From Hyphococcus luteus (GTDB taxonomy: Bacteria; Pseudomonadota; Alphaproteobacteria; Caulobacterales; Parvularculaceae), in assembly GCF_002943565.1 (NCBI RefSeq), contig NZ_PJCH01000005.1, positions 620,001 to 684,000 of the forward strand: 64,000 bases of DNA. Direction: 5' to 3'. Positions 36,398 through 45,692 of the stretch are shown here, in pieces. Position numbers and translations under genes: made by a program. The notes beneath the pieces were generated by a model, which ran no database searches, was not told the origin of the DNA, and saw only the letters and a list, made by a program, of their open reading frames with translations. The first letter of the stretch is position 1, and every line of letters begins with the position of its first letter.

Positions 36398-37690
36398 ATG
36401 GACAGGAGCGATATCACCACCTATCGGCCTGCATGGGCTTCATACTGGAAGGCATGGCTCGCGGTCGCCGCGCTAGCCGCAAGCGCATATGCTTTCTCGC
36501 AGGTCAGGGGGACTTATCTAGACACACCAACACAACGTCAGGAAATCGCGCCGTTAGTAGGCCTTGCACCAGCCTTGCTGATCATCGCGGGGGTTTTGTT
36601 CCACCGCTACACGCGCGCTTACCAGATCGAAAGTGGGCGGCGGCTTCGCACAACCATCGGCTTTATCGCCCGCGACCGCCGTGAGTTTCTGATATCTGAC
36701 AAAATCCAGACTGACTTGAAACAGACCGTGCTCAGCCGATTGCTTGGTTACGGCACCTTGCGTTTCTGGACGGGAGACGACCAAAGCGGCCAGAGCTGGG
36801 TGAATGTCGCCGCCCCGAACCGGCTGGAAGCCGAGATCAAGGCGCTGGCGCTAAGTACAGACGACGCTGCGCGTAAGCCTTCGAGAACCGCCGCGAACGC
36901 ACGAACAGAAAAGCCCAACTTTCATCTGAATCCGACCACCCTCACCATCCCGCCGCTCCCTAAGCCGCCGGCAGGAACGATATTCGCCAACCACGCGGTT
37001 ATCCTGCCCCGGTTTCCATCCTCCTTCGTGCGCCACATCGGCTCACTTGATACAGCCGTTGAGCCTCAACAGTTTGTAACCAAAGGCGAGCCGTTGCTCA
37101 CGCTGACGCTGATGACGGAAGACGAGAAACTCTTTGGCGGCGGCAAGGTTGAGGATGTCGTCATTCCGGCTCCTGTGTCCGGCCTCGTGCTAAGGCGCAG
37201 TCACTTCGCCAGCAGGCTCTCCCATGAAACGGCACTGAACCCTGCGGACGAGATGCGCGCCACCTTGTTGCCGGTCGAAGGCGAGTCAGTGGAGAACGGC
37301 GCCTTCATCTTTGGTGCATTGTGCAATGCGATGTGGAAGCACCGCGATTTCCTATTCCGACGCCAGAAAAAACTGAAGGAAATTTCAAAACACAGCCCTG
37401 GCTCTGCGCAATGGGTCGCCACATGGGCTGACGATAACACCATTCGCGAAGCCCTTGATAAAATGCTGACCCAGGCTTGCGATGAAATTCCCGCGCGCCC
37501 CGCGTTTGACGACTATCTTTGCGAGGCGTGGATCAAGCGACCGTATCTGCGCGACTTTCTCGCGCCGTTCGTTGACGAATCAGCCCTGAGAAAGGTGAAT
37601 ACGCATTACAAGCTGGAACAGCCGGAAATGGTCAACGAGGCAATCCGCACCCATCGCGAAACGCTTCACAAGCTCGCCGGAAGTGATTGA
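36398..37690 (+). CDS. bPH2-like membrane protein, paralog A (biotinyl-lipoyl-like C-terminus)
   Basis: 430 residues. RPAWASYWKAW, two TM helices (about 18-35 and 52-70) and then HRYTRAYQIESGRRLR...GFIARDRREF...SDKIQTDLKQTVLSRLLGYGTLRFWTGDD, which has the look of a bacterial PH (DUF304-type) domain. After a linker, residues about 205-300 (GTIFANHAVILPRF, LDTAVEPQQFVTKGEPLLTLTL, VVIPAPVSGLVLRR) look like a barrel-sandwich (biotinyl-lipoyl/HlyD) fold. The first 150 residues are paralogous to those of the gene at 41215-42513, whose C-terminus is different. Confidence 0.72.
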   Translation: MDRSDITTYRPAWASYWKAWLAVAALAASAYAFSQVRGTYLDTPTQRQEIAPLVGLAPALLIIAGVLFHRYTRAYQIESGRRLRTTIGFIARDRREFLISDKIQTDLKQTVLSRLLGYGTLRFWTGDDQSGQSWVNVAAPNRLEAEIKALALSTDDAARKPSRTAANARTEKPNFHLNPTTLTIPPLPKPPAGTIFANHAVILPRFPSSFVRHIGSLDTAVEPQQFVTKGEPLLTLTLMTEDEKLFGGGKVEDVVIPAPVSGLVLRRSHFASRLSHETALNPADEMRATLLPVEGESVENGAFIFGALCNAMWKHRDFLFRRQKKLKEISKHSPGSAQWVATWADDNTIREALDKMLTQACDEIPARPAFDDYLCEAWIKRPYLRDFLAPFVDESALRKVNTHYKLEQPEMVNEAIRTHRETLHKLAGSD

Positions 37691-37737
37691 TTTCGACCCT
37701 GCCAGACAAAGACCGTTCGTGACGAAACCACTCGTGC

Positions 37738-39084
37738 TCAGATGTTCAGGATAATGAAGGTGCCATACTCCGGCGCGGCCGGTGTCCAGTAACTGCTCCG
37801 GGTAGCGAACCAGACAACTTCGTACGGCGGCGGCTCGGCGGGATAGCGAATGGCCATGTCGGAGAGCACGATCACACGTTCGGTGTCCGGATCTTCCGAC
37901 AGCCTGTCGAAGGCTGCCGTCAGATCACTCCCGCCATAGCCTCGGACTTCGAAGCTTTCGAGACTGTCGATATCAACGGTTTCGTCCGCCGTGACATCAT
38001 CCGATGCCTGAATGATCCGCACTTGCGACACACCGGCGGCCTTGGCCGATGCCTTGATCAGCGACAGGAGCCGCGGCAGCACCCCGGTCATCGAGCCCGA
38101 TGTATCGAGGATCAGGTTGAGCCCCCATCCCTCGTGCCGCCGGCCCGGCAGGACAATATCCCGCCGCGTGCCCTGCCGACGCGAGGCCCGGCGATAGGTC
38201 CTGACCTTCGGGGCGATCCTGTCGATCCCGCTCTGCAGGGCAAGTTCGACCGGTATCCGGTCATTCGTCGCGATAATATCAAGCGTCGCGGTCAAGTGCG
38301 GATAGGTGAAATCCGGATGGCGGTACCGCAGGGCGGAGGTGACAACGGCATGCGTGCCGAGTGCGGCATCTGCTGCCAGCCGCAATGCCTCCGCACGGTC
38401 TGCGATGGCATCACCGGCCGATCCTCCGCCCGAGGCCAGCGGGGCCGCGATCACCGGCACAGTGATGGACAGGCGCCTGAGATCTTCTTCGGTCAGGATA
38501 TCACCCGGGCAGTCCGCTGGCGCGTCATCGCCGGAGGAAGCCTCCGAGGGGGCAAGATGTGTTCCACGCAACGCCTCTTCGAAAGGCGTTGGCATTCGCT
38601 GTTCGGGTCTGCCAGCCTCGTCATCCCAGACTGACCGGCGCCCAGGCAAAGGGACGTTGCCATCCTTCAGCCACCGCACCAGCTCCTCTGCCGAGTGATT
38701 GTCGGCATCTCCCAGCCACAGGCCATTCTTTGGCGGCATGATGCCCAGCTCATCCGTCAGTATCCTGTTGATGATCCAGTCGTGTGCGACATTGACATGC
38801 CAGGCATCATCCGGCCCCGCGCGCGCATGGCTTTGCAGGACGAGATGCCACAGTTCATGGGACATGACATAGATCGCCTCTGGCCCGGACAGCGACAGGA
38901 ACCAGTCCGGATTGACGAACAGGCGGCCATCGGCGGTGATGCCGGCCGTCGGGATGCGGGGTTCGACATGGATCGCCACCATGTCGGCGAGGCCGCCCAG
39001 ATAGGGCTGGAGATTGCGGACATTGTTCAATGCGCGCTGCGCATAATCCAGCGCCAGCCTCAGAGTGTCCGCCGCCGCGCTCAT
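37738..39084 (-). CDS. VWA-domain putative metallopeptidase (DUF2201-like)
   Basis: 448 residues. N-terminal half has HELWH near residue 76 (MSHELWHLV), the HExxH zinc motif in the DUF2201 context with following HVNVAHDWIINRIL. C-terminal VWA-like domain has MIDAS elements DTSGSM (near 331), GGSDLT and LSDMA. Such proteins are partners of MoxR-type AAA ATPases. Its start overlaps the MoxR stop by ATGA. Convergent with paralog A of the PH-like pair. Confidence 0.88.
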   Translation of the reverse strand: MSAAADTLRLALDYAQRALNNVRNLQPYLGGLADMVAIHVEPRIPTAGITADGRLFVNPDWFLSLSGPEAIYVMSHELWHLVLQSHARAGPDDAWHVNVAHDWIINRILTDELGIMPPKNGLWLGDADNHSAEELVRWLKDGNVPLPGRRSVWDDEAGRPEQRMPTPFEEALRGTHLAPSEASSGDDAPADCPGDILTEEDLRRLSITVPVIAAPLASGGGSAGDAIADRAEALRLAADAALGTHAVVTSALRYRHPDFTYPHLTATLDIIATNDRIPVELALQSGIDRIAPKVRTYRRASRRQGTRRDIVLPGRRHEGWGLNLILDTSGSMTGVLPRLLSLIKASAKAAGVSQVRIIQASDDVTADETVDIDSLESFEVRGYGGSDLTAAFDRLSEDPDTERVIVLSDMAIRYPAEPPPYEVVWFATRSSYWTPAAPEYGTFIILNI

Positions 39085-40097
39085 CTCAGGCCCGTCGCCT
39101 CCTTGAGGGATGACAGCAGGCTGTCGCTCGCCCCCAGATCCCCCCAGATACGGACCAGGCCGACCAGCAGAGAGAACCTGACCTCGCCCGGCAGGGACGA
39201 CAGGAAGCGCTCGATCTCATCCGGAGAGAACTCGCTGAGGCCGCCTTCTGCTGCCATCTTCCGGATGATGCGGATGATGAACCATTTCTTCGCCGGCTCG
39301 ACAGGCAGGAGCGACGGATCGCGGATATAGGCGGATGCGGGCTTCAGGTCTTCCATGCCGCTTTCCGCCAGCCCGCAGAACAGGCTCGCATCCCCGGCGC
39401 TGACCTTGCCATAGGTGAGTGCGCGGCGGGTCTGCTCCAGCGGAAGGCCCGCGCGTTCGGCAAGGTCCAGGCTGGCCGACAGCGACGCCCAGGCCCGCGG
39501 TGTGGAAAACGGCACAGGCTCGGCCGGGATGGGCCGCATCAGCGCATCGGGCACCGCAGCGATGAAGGCAATGATCTCTGAACGGATATTATTGGCGCGC
39601 GCCCAGCTGATCCATTCCTCATTGTCAGCGCGCACGTGCAGGATCAGGACGCGATTGACGAGCGCGGACGAGATGGTACGCACCAGCGCGCGGTCTTCCG
39701 CCCGGTTGCCCGCCGCAACGACCCATGTGCCTTTCGGCAGGTCGAACTCGCCGATCCGACGCTCCAGCAGCAGGGCGTAGAATGCCTTCTGCACATCCGG
39801 CCCGGCGGCGGGCAATTCGTCGAGGAAGAGGCAGAACGGTTCCCCACTTTCGGGCAGCAGGATACGCGGCGGGCAGAAGACAGAGCGCTCGCCATCGATC
39901 TTCGGTACCCCGCTGACATCCTCCGGCGCGATCTGCGTGCCCAGGAGCGAGCGGCATTCGAGCCCCGCCTCTGCTGCGGCGCTGCGCACAATGTCTGATT
40001 TGCCGAGGCCGGGCGACGACAGCAGCAACACGCTTTCGTCCGCCGCAAGCGCCTTGATGATTTCCCTGGCCTGAGAGAGCGTCACGGTCTCATTCAT
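39081..40097 (-). CDS. MoxR-type AAA+ ATPase
   Basis: 338 residues from ATG 40097, with AGGGGA before it. P-loop LLSSPGLGKS near residue 33, Walker B LFLDELPAAG near 95, sensor AAGNRAED near 137, arginine-finger region NRVLILHV. MoxR ATPases act as chaperones that load or remodel VWA-domain partners. Overlaps the previous gene by 8 nt and the next by 4, so the three proteins are translationally coupled. Atypical Ser at the first P-loop position. Confidence 0.9.
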   Translation of the reverse strand: MNETVTLSQAREIIKALAADESVLLLSSPGLGKSDIVRSAAAEAGLECRSLLGTQIAPEDVSGVPKIDGERSVFCPPRILLPESGEPFCLFLDELPAAGPDVQKAFYALLLERRIGEFDLPKGTWVVAAGNRAEDRALVRTISSALVNRVLILHVRADNEEWISWARANNIRSEIIAFIAAVPDALMRPIPAEPVPFSTPRAWASLSASLDLAERAGLPLEQTRRALTYGKVSAGDASLFCGLAESGMEDLKPASAYIRDPSLLPVEPAKKWFIIRIIRKMAAEGGLSEFSPDEIERFLSSLPGEVRFSLLVGLVRIWGDLGASDSLLSSLKEATGLR

Positions 40098-41157
40098 GAT
40101 TTTCCCCTGTGGACTTCCAATCGTCAAATACTTCCGACGGGCGGTAGGTTCTGTCCCATACGTCGAAGGCGATCAGCCCCTTCATGGCAGCCCTGCTGGC
40201 TTCCGGCACCGCGCTCACACGGCCATTCTGGAACCGGGACAGGAGCAATGCCGTAACGGGATGAAAGTCGTCATTCAGGACGGCCTGCTTCTTGCCGCCG
40301 CTGGTTGCGCCGAGGGCGAGGTCCATGAGGCGGTAGAGGTCATCGAAGGCTGGCAGCCTGTGCGGCCGCGGCGCGATGATGCCAGGCACCCATGCATCGC
40401 CCTCGCCTGCCCGCTTTGCCGTGAGTAGCAGGCAGAGGAACCAGAAGGCCGCCGGCTCAAAGGGCACGATGGCGCATGCAAGGACCTTGTCGTCCTCGTC
40501 CAGCAGGCGGCCGAGCGCATCGGCAAGGCGGGCCTGCGCGCGGACCATCGCATAGGCGGCAGCGATTTCCGGCTCCCTCAGGATCCAGCCATACTTCCCG
40601 ACGGCGCTGATATCGCGCGCGGCGATGAGCTTCTGGTAGGCGCGGACGGCGGGGCCCACGCGACCCTCCAGTTCGATATGGACATAGTTGCAGGCAATGA
40701 TCCGCGTGACCGCCGAGAGGCCGTCTCCGGCCCCTGAGAGGACCTGCGCAACGGCGCGGACTGTTTCATCCGGACCCGCATGCGCGAGACGGTTCACCAC
40801 ATCACCCGCAGCCTCGGCACCAGCGCCTTCCGGAGAGAAGCGCGTAAACTCCTGCAGCACATCGGCCGCTTCTTCCCGCCGGACCGCGAGGTGCATGACC
40901 AGATCATCGACCAGCGCCTTGCCGCCGGCAGACGGTCCCGACCGCCTGCGGGGCTTCCGGTCTTCGAACGCGTCATAGTCTGCCTCTTCGCCGGCATCAT
41001 CATCCTGATCGTCCGCATAGCGGGCACCGTTATCATAGTCACCATAGTAGAGGTCGAAATCGTCGCAATAGCCATTGTTCGCCAGCCATGTCATGTCATC
41101 GACATCCAGCCGGCGTGTTCGCCAGAGATAGCTGATGAGCTCGTCGATCACGCGCAT
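40090..41157 (-). CDS. hypothetical alpha-helical protein of the MoxR operon
   Basis: 355 residues, no export signal. A very acidic, Tyr-rich segment at residues 30-65 (DDFDLYYGDYDNGARYADDQ, then DDDAGEEADYDAFED) precedes a helical region (VMHLAVRREEAADVLQEFTRF, VVNRLAHAGPDETVRAV). Not recognised. Its overlap with the MoxR gene marks it as a third member, possibly a substrate or adaptor. Confidence 0.8.
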   Translation of the reverse strand: MRVIDELISYLWRTRRLDVDDMTWLANNGYCDDFDLYYGDYDNGARYADDQDDDAGEEADYDAFEDRKPRRRSGPSAGGKALVDDLVMHLAVRREEAADVLQEFTRFSPEGAGAEAAGDVVNRLAHAGPDETVRAVAQVLSGAGDGLSAVTRIIACNYVHIELEGRVGPAVRAYQKLIAARDISAVGKYGWILREPEIAAAYAMVRAQARLADALGRLLDEDDKVLACAIVPFEPAAFWFLCLLLTAKRAGEGDAWVPGIIAPRPHRLPAFDDLYRLMDLALGATSGGKKQAVLNDDFHPVTALLLSRFQNGRVSAVPEASRAAMKGLIAFDVWDRTYRPSEVFDDWKSTGENHE

Positions 41158-41214
41158 GGCAGAGACTTCCCGGAGGGTGGACAGGCGGACATTCTCATTC
41201 CGGGTTGAGGCGGC

Positions 41215-42513
41215 TCACCAGGCAACTTCTTCATCGACGGTTTCCGGCGCGCGCATTTCGCCCCCAGTCAGGCGGCGAACGAACAATGCGCCGCGCAGAT
41301 CGCCGACCTTGAAGTCACCCACCGGCATATGCCCGTCATAGGCCCAGGCCAGTCCACCTCCCAGACCGGTCGCCGTCCATAGGTGGACATTGGTCTCGAA
41401 CAGCTCCGGATACAGGCGCTTGGCCACCGCGAAACTCGCCTTGCCTTTCCAGCCCCACAGATAGGCATCGTCTTCCGACATGGCGGCTTCCGCTTCGCTC
41501 ATGTCGTCATCCCGGCGGTGATGGAATGGTACAAACTGGTCCAGCTCTGCCGCTGTCGGCAGGCGCCAGTCCGTGTACCCCGCTGCATCGATCACGCACT
41601 TGCCTTTCCTGTAGCCATGCTCAAACGCCGAGGCGACCCGCTTTCCGCTGCCCATATAGGCCATGGTGCTGCCGACGGCGGTGCCCACTCCGAACAGATC
41701 GGTCGCATCGCTCCACTTCATGCGGATAGGTTCGCCGGCAAATCCGCTTCCGGTCCACACCATGCCCCATGGCGCACGCAACCACATGAGTCCACTGTCA
41801 GCGTGGGACACTGTGCCATCGTCATTGTCGATGTAGTCACCCAGTGGCGTCCTGATCCGCTGGGCAACCATGTCCTTGAGGTCTTTGTATTCGACCGATT
41901 TTCCGAAATGCGTGACCTTGGCAGACTTCGCCTCTTTCAGTGTCGGAGGCTCGGGCATGCGGGATACTGGACGCGCCGTTTCTCCGGCCTGGTGGGCTGC
42001 AGGCGCATACGACGTGCCCTGTGGCCCGGATTTAAGCAGGTCGAGATAGGCGATGACACGATCGGGGTCGGACGTATTCCGCCATTCGAGCCGGCTGCGG
42101 TCATCGCCGGTCCAGAAGGCAATCGTTCCATAGTTGAGGAGACGCCCGGCAATTGTCTGACCCATGTCAGTCTGGACTTTGTCCGTCAGCGGAAATTCCC
42201 GTTTCACACGGGAAATGAAGCCGGCGAGCAGGCGAAGCTTGCGTCCGTTCTCGATCTCATAGGCGTGGGTATAGCGGTGATAGATCACACCCGCGAGGAT
42301 CGGCACCAGCGCAATGGCAAGCCCGAGGCCCGAAAGCTCCACAGGAATGCCAAGGCGCTGCGCCAGTCCGTCGAACAGTTCACGCTGCACGAACCAGAGG
42401 CCTGTCACCACCACAGCCGCAAGGCCGCTCCGCCAATAGCTGGTCCATGCGGGACGCATCCGAAGAACTGTCTGTCCCTTGCGAGACAGCTGTTTGAACT
42501 GACCTGGCTGCAC
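41215..42513 (-). CDS. bPH2-like membrane protein, paralog B (DUF1566/Lcl C-terminus)
   Basis: 432 residues. The N-terminal 150 residues (RPAWTSYWRSG, HRYTHAYEIENGRKLR, SRVKREFPLTDKVQTDMGQT, RLLNYGTIAFWTGDD) match the PH-like membrane module of the 36398 gene. The C-terminal part (IDNDDGTVSHADSGLMW, WSDATD, AGYTDWRLPTAAELDQF, VHLWTATG) is a DUF1566/Lcl domain, often found in secreted or surface-sensing proteins. Heads the MoxR operon with a 57-nt gap. Confidence 0.8.
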   Translation of the reverse strand: MQPGQFKQLSRKGQTVLRMRPAWTSYWRSGLAAVVVTGLWFVQRELFDGLAQRLGIPVELSGLGLAIALVPILAGVIYHRYTHAYEIENGRKLRLLAGFISRVKREFPLTDKVQTDMGQTIAGRLLNYGTIAFWTGDDRSRLEWRNTSDPDRVIAYLDLLKSGPQGTSYAPAAHQAGETARPVSRMPEPPTLKEAKSAKVTHFGKSVEYKDLKDMVAQRIRTPLGDYIDNDDGTVSHADSGLMWLRAPWGMVWTGSGFAGEPIRMKWSDATDLFGVGTAVGSTMAYMGSGKRVASAFEHGYRKGKCVIDAAGYTDWRLPTAAELDQFVPFHHRRDDDMSEAEAAMSEDDAYLWGWKGKASFAVAKRLYPELFETNVHLWTATGLGGGLAWAYDGHMPVGDFKVGDLRGALFVRRLTGGEMRAPETVDEEVAW

Positions 42514-42620
42514 GTTGTGATGTCCCCTTCACACGAGAATATTGATATGCCGTGCGGAACTGCTTCCCCACGCTTTTCTGTATCGGCGGTTAGGCTAGAT
42601 GACGCAACTTACCAGACGGG

Positions 42621-43964
42621 TTATGTCGGCCGCACGAAAGCGATGGACACTTTCAGGCCCGGATTCGTGTTAGCGAGTGTCAGCCGCGCCCCATGGCGGA
42701 TCGCAACCGCCTGTACATGCCTCAATCCGAATCCATGACTGCCGGGGCCAGCCTTGCGGCCCGTTCCGGCAAGTTCCGCAATACTGGTCGTCACAACACC
42801 CGGCCCCCCATCCTGAACCGTCACTGTAAAATGCCGGTCGGTCGCGGCAAGTATCAGCGAAACTGTTGACCCTCCCGGGGCGAATTTCGCGGCATTGGAC
42901 AGGAGATTCGTGATGGCACTGGCGAGCAGCGGCGCCGATGCGAGGATTTCCATCCGGTCATCCGGCGGCAGCTGCAGTTCGAAACGGATGTTCCGGTCTT
43001 CGAACGTATCGGCATAGAGTACGGCCACCGATGCCGCTGTGTCCGTGAGTGAAACGGGCTGCATGGCATAGCCCGGTGTCGACTCGATCTTGGCCAGCTC
43101 CAGGATGTGCGAGACGAGGTCCAGCAATTGCTCGGCCTCCTGCGCCGCGCTGGTATTGCCAGCAGCAAGGAACCGGTCCCGCATGATCGAGACGGCATGG
43201 TTCAGCTCATGCGCTGCGACCTGGCTGTAGGAATCCAGCCCCCTCATAAGGCGCGCCACTTCGGTCAGCGCTTCAGTCACGTTTGCGCCGAGGGTCGACA
43301 GCTCGTCTTCCTCGGGGGTGAGGAAAGCGGGCTCGACACGTGCAGCGATCTCGCCGGTACGGACCCGGTCGAAAACGCGGTTGAACGCCCGGACGCGGCG
43401 CAGGTAGCGGCGGTTCAGGAGGACGAAAAGAAGCGTGCTGACCACGCCAAGACACAGGACGGCACCAACGAGGATCGGCACGTAGTTCTGAATCAGCGCC
43501 TGCCGCGCCGTCAGCCGCCGGCCGACGAACAGGAAAAACCCGTCATCGACAGCCTCGACCCGCGCGAGCAGGATCCCCTTGCCCATGCCAAGCCCGGCGG
43601 CATCCATTTCGATCCATCCTTCGGCCAGAGGCGTGCCAGGAGGCCAGGTCGGCGCATTTCCGGCAACGGTACTTCGGTCGGACCGGACAAGCAGGTAGAC
43701 GGACTGTGCATCCTCTCCGCCATCCTCGAACAAGCGTTGGCCCAGCGATGCGGTCAGGCTGGCCACGGGAGGCAGGACGTCCCGGTCCTGCGTCCGCTCT
43801 GTCAGCAGGGCGATGTCGCGGCGAATTTCCTCGCGGAGAGTCCGCTCGACCGCGCCATCAATCGCCGCCGTCGCTGCGAGACCGGCAATCACGGCCAGGC
43901 CGAGCGTCACGATCAGATTGATCAGAAGGGAAATCTGGAAGGGGGACCGAAAACTCCGGATCAA
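42621..43964 (-). CDS. sensor histidine kinase
   Basis: 447 residues. Two TM helices (about 13-34 and 160-183) flank a ~125-residue periplasmic domain; HAMP-like region, then a variant phosphoacceptor box VAAHELNHAVSIMRDR with His252, followed by N box NLLSNAAKFAPGG, D box QDGGPGV and G box GSHGFGLRHVQAVA. The H box is unusual (HELNH rather than HELRTP). Partner of the OmpR-type regulator at 44929, with a lipoprotein gene between. Confidence 0.88.
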   Translation of the reverse strand: MIRSFRSPFQISLLINLIVTLGLAVIAGLAATAAIDGAVERTLREEIRRDIALLTERTQDRDVLPPVASLTASLGQRLFEDGGEDAQSVYLLVRSDRSTVAGNAPTWPPGTPLAEGWIEMDAAGLGMGKGILLARVEAVDDGFFLFVGRRLTARQALIQNYVPILVGAVLCLGVVSTLLFVLLNRRYLRRVRAFNRVFDRVRTGEIAARVEPAFLTPEEDELSTLGANVTEALTEVARLMRGLDSYSQVAAHELNHAVSIMRDRFLAAGNTSAAQEAEQLLDLVSHILELAKIESTPGYAMQPVSLTDTAASVAVLYADTFEDRNIRFELQLPPDDRMEILASAPLLASAITNLLSNAAKFAPGGSTVSLILAATDRHFTVTVQDGGPGVVTTSIAELAGTGRKAGPGSHGFGLRHVQAVAIRHGARLTLANTNPGLKVSIAFVRPT

Positions 43965-44059
43965 ATCTCAGCGCCTCATCTTTCCGGCATTCATGCAATC
44001 GTCCAGCCACTCTGTACCGGCCGCACCACCACCTGTCACATAACCGTTCGGGTTGGCTC

Positions 44060-44845
44060 CTATTCGCTCGCGAGGGCCGTGCCCACGCTCCGCGCATCGC
44101 CGCTGACAAAGACGACGACGCTCACCCGTGAATCGCTGCGGTTGGTTATGACAAGGTCGATCTCCGTATGTGCGCCCGCCGGCACGAAGCAGGCAAGACG
44201 TCCACCATCCGAGATCGTCTCGCATCCTTCAGCGGCGGTCTCGCCGGGGGCCACTACCGGCAAAACCGAGAGCACGAGATCCGGCACAAAGCCGGCGAAT
44301 TCCCGTGACGGTTCGACAAATATTGTTGTCCCGGCATCCTTGACGACGGGCAGGCGCAATTCCTCAGTCATGCCGGGCGACAGAAAGATGTCCATTTCCA
44401 TCCCGACCGTGACATCCACCTTGCGCAAGGACCTGACCACCCCTTTACCGAATAGCCCGGAAAACACACCTTCCTCGGCTGGATTTTCCATCGCGAACAT
44501 GCGTTCGATCTCGGCGAGGATCTCTGCCTCGTCTGCTGCCATCTCCCGGGTTTCGTCCATCATTATCCGGGTCGATGCGAGGAATGCCTCGCGCACCCCG
44601 GGGTGAATCCGACTGGATATCTCCATTGCGTCCAGCACCGTCATGCGGTCACGCACAGCCTCGGCCATTCCGATCGCATCGTTTTCGCTGCGGCTGGTGC
44701 GGTAAGCTTCCTCGGCGCGGAAAAGTGATGACGCGACAGATGAGTCAACGGGCGCATCCGCCATGCCGGGTGACGGCGTGACAACGCATCCTGCCAGAAA
44801 AAGGCAGAGCATTGCTATCGTGCTGAAAACCCTGAACCCCGGCAT
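44060..44845 (-). CDS. hypothetical lipoprotein of the two-component locus
   Basis: 261 residues from ATG 44845 (frame open earlier). MPGFRVFSTIAMLCLFLAGC: lipobox LAGC, Cys20. The mature protein is helical in its first half (ALEEAY-like, MDETREMAADEAEILAEIERMFAM) and beta-rich later. Not recognised. Transcribed away from the regulator gene (83 nt divergent gap) and toward the kinase (95 nt), so it may be a periplasmic accessory of that sensor. Confidence 0.75.
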   Translation of the reverse strand: MPGFRVFSTIAMLCLFLAGCVVTPSPGMADAPVDSSVASSLFRAEEAYRTSRSENDAIGMAEAVRDRMTVLDAMEISSRIHPGVREAFLASTRIMMDETREMAADEAEILAEIERMFAMENPAEEGVFSGLFGKGVVRSLRKVDVTVGMEMDIFLSPGMTEELRLPVVKDAGTTIFVEPSREFAGFVPDLVLSVLPVVAPGETAAEGCETISDGGRLACFVPAGAHTEIDLVITNRSDSRVSVVVFVSGDARSVGTALASE

Positions 44846-44928
44846 GTCTCTGCAAACCTCGTTTGTTAGGTGGAGAAACTCAATCGCAGTGCTAGGTAAA
44901 AGAGGCAATCCCATAGAGGCGGGAAAAC

Positions 44929-45636
44929 ATGGATATACGCAATTACGTGCTCGTTGTGGAAGATGATGCCGATATCGCCAGTCTTGTGGTGCACGAGGCC
45001 GGCCAGCTCGGATATCACGTCACCACAGCTGACACGGTCAATGGCGCCAAGCGCCGGACATCCGAACAGATGCCCGACATCGTGATCCTGGACCGCATGC
45101 TGGCTGACGGGAGCGAAGGCCTCGATTATCTCGCCTGGCTGAATGCGCTGGAAGGCCCGCGCCCTGGTATCCTTGTCACCAGCCGGCTGACCAGCGTCAA
45201 CGATCATGTCGCCGGGCTTGAAGCCGGTGCCGATGATTATATCGACAAACCCTTCCATCCGGAGGAATTGCGGGCGCGCCTGCGCGCGGTTGCGCGCCGC
45301 GCATCATTGAGCCGTGCGCCGAACAGCGTGCTGTTTTTCGACACGCTTGAACTCCGGCAGCTGAGCGCGACGGCGCTGGTCAGGGACACACCACTGGACC
45401 TTCGCCCGCAAAGCTTTGCGCTGCTGAACGCCATCGCGACGCGGCAAGGCGAATGGGTCAGCCGGAAAGCGCTGTGGCGCGAGGTCTGGACCGACTATCC
45501 GAACCTGCCGCCTCAGGACACCGTCATCAATACGGCCATCAGCCGGCTGCGGCGCGCGCTGTCCGCGATTGATGGCGCCCCCGGCCTCCTCAGCGAGGAT
45601 CTCGGCTATCGCCTGGTACCCGGCTCACAGGCCTAG
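44929..45636 (+). CDS. OmpR/PhoB family response regulator
   Basis: 235 residues. Receiver: acidic pocket EDD (11-13), phospho-acceptor Asp55 in ILDRMLADG, Thr-Ser (VTSRLTS) and Lys in DYIDKPFHPEELRARL. C-terminal winged helix (RPQSFALLNAIATRQGEWVSRKALWREVW, DTVINTAISRLRRAL, GYRLVP). Expected to be phosphorylated by the divergently oriented kinase and to control this divergent promoter and possibly cargo genes. Confidence 0.93.
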   Translation: MDIRNYVLVVEDDADIASLVVHEAGQLGYHVTTADTVNGAKRRTSEQMPDIVILDRMLADGSEGLDYLAWLNALEGPRPGILVTSRLTSVNDHVAGLEAGADDYIDKPFHPEELRARLRAVARRASLSRAPNSVLFFDTLELRQLSATALVRDTPLDLRPQSFALLNAIATRQGEWVSRKALWREVWTDYPNLPPQDTVINTAISRLRRALSAIDGAPGLLSEDLGYRLVPGSQA

Positions 45637-45692
45637 CGACAGCCTGCCCCGAACGATAGAAAGCAACAAATCAGTTACCGTGGAGACAGCAT

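Noticed and set aside
43107-44606. 499-codon plus-strand frame over the kinase and lipoprotein genes
   Set aside because: Opposite strand holds a full kinase with H, N, D and G boxes and a lipoprotein; this frame shows no domain.
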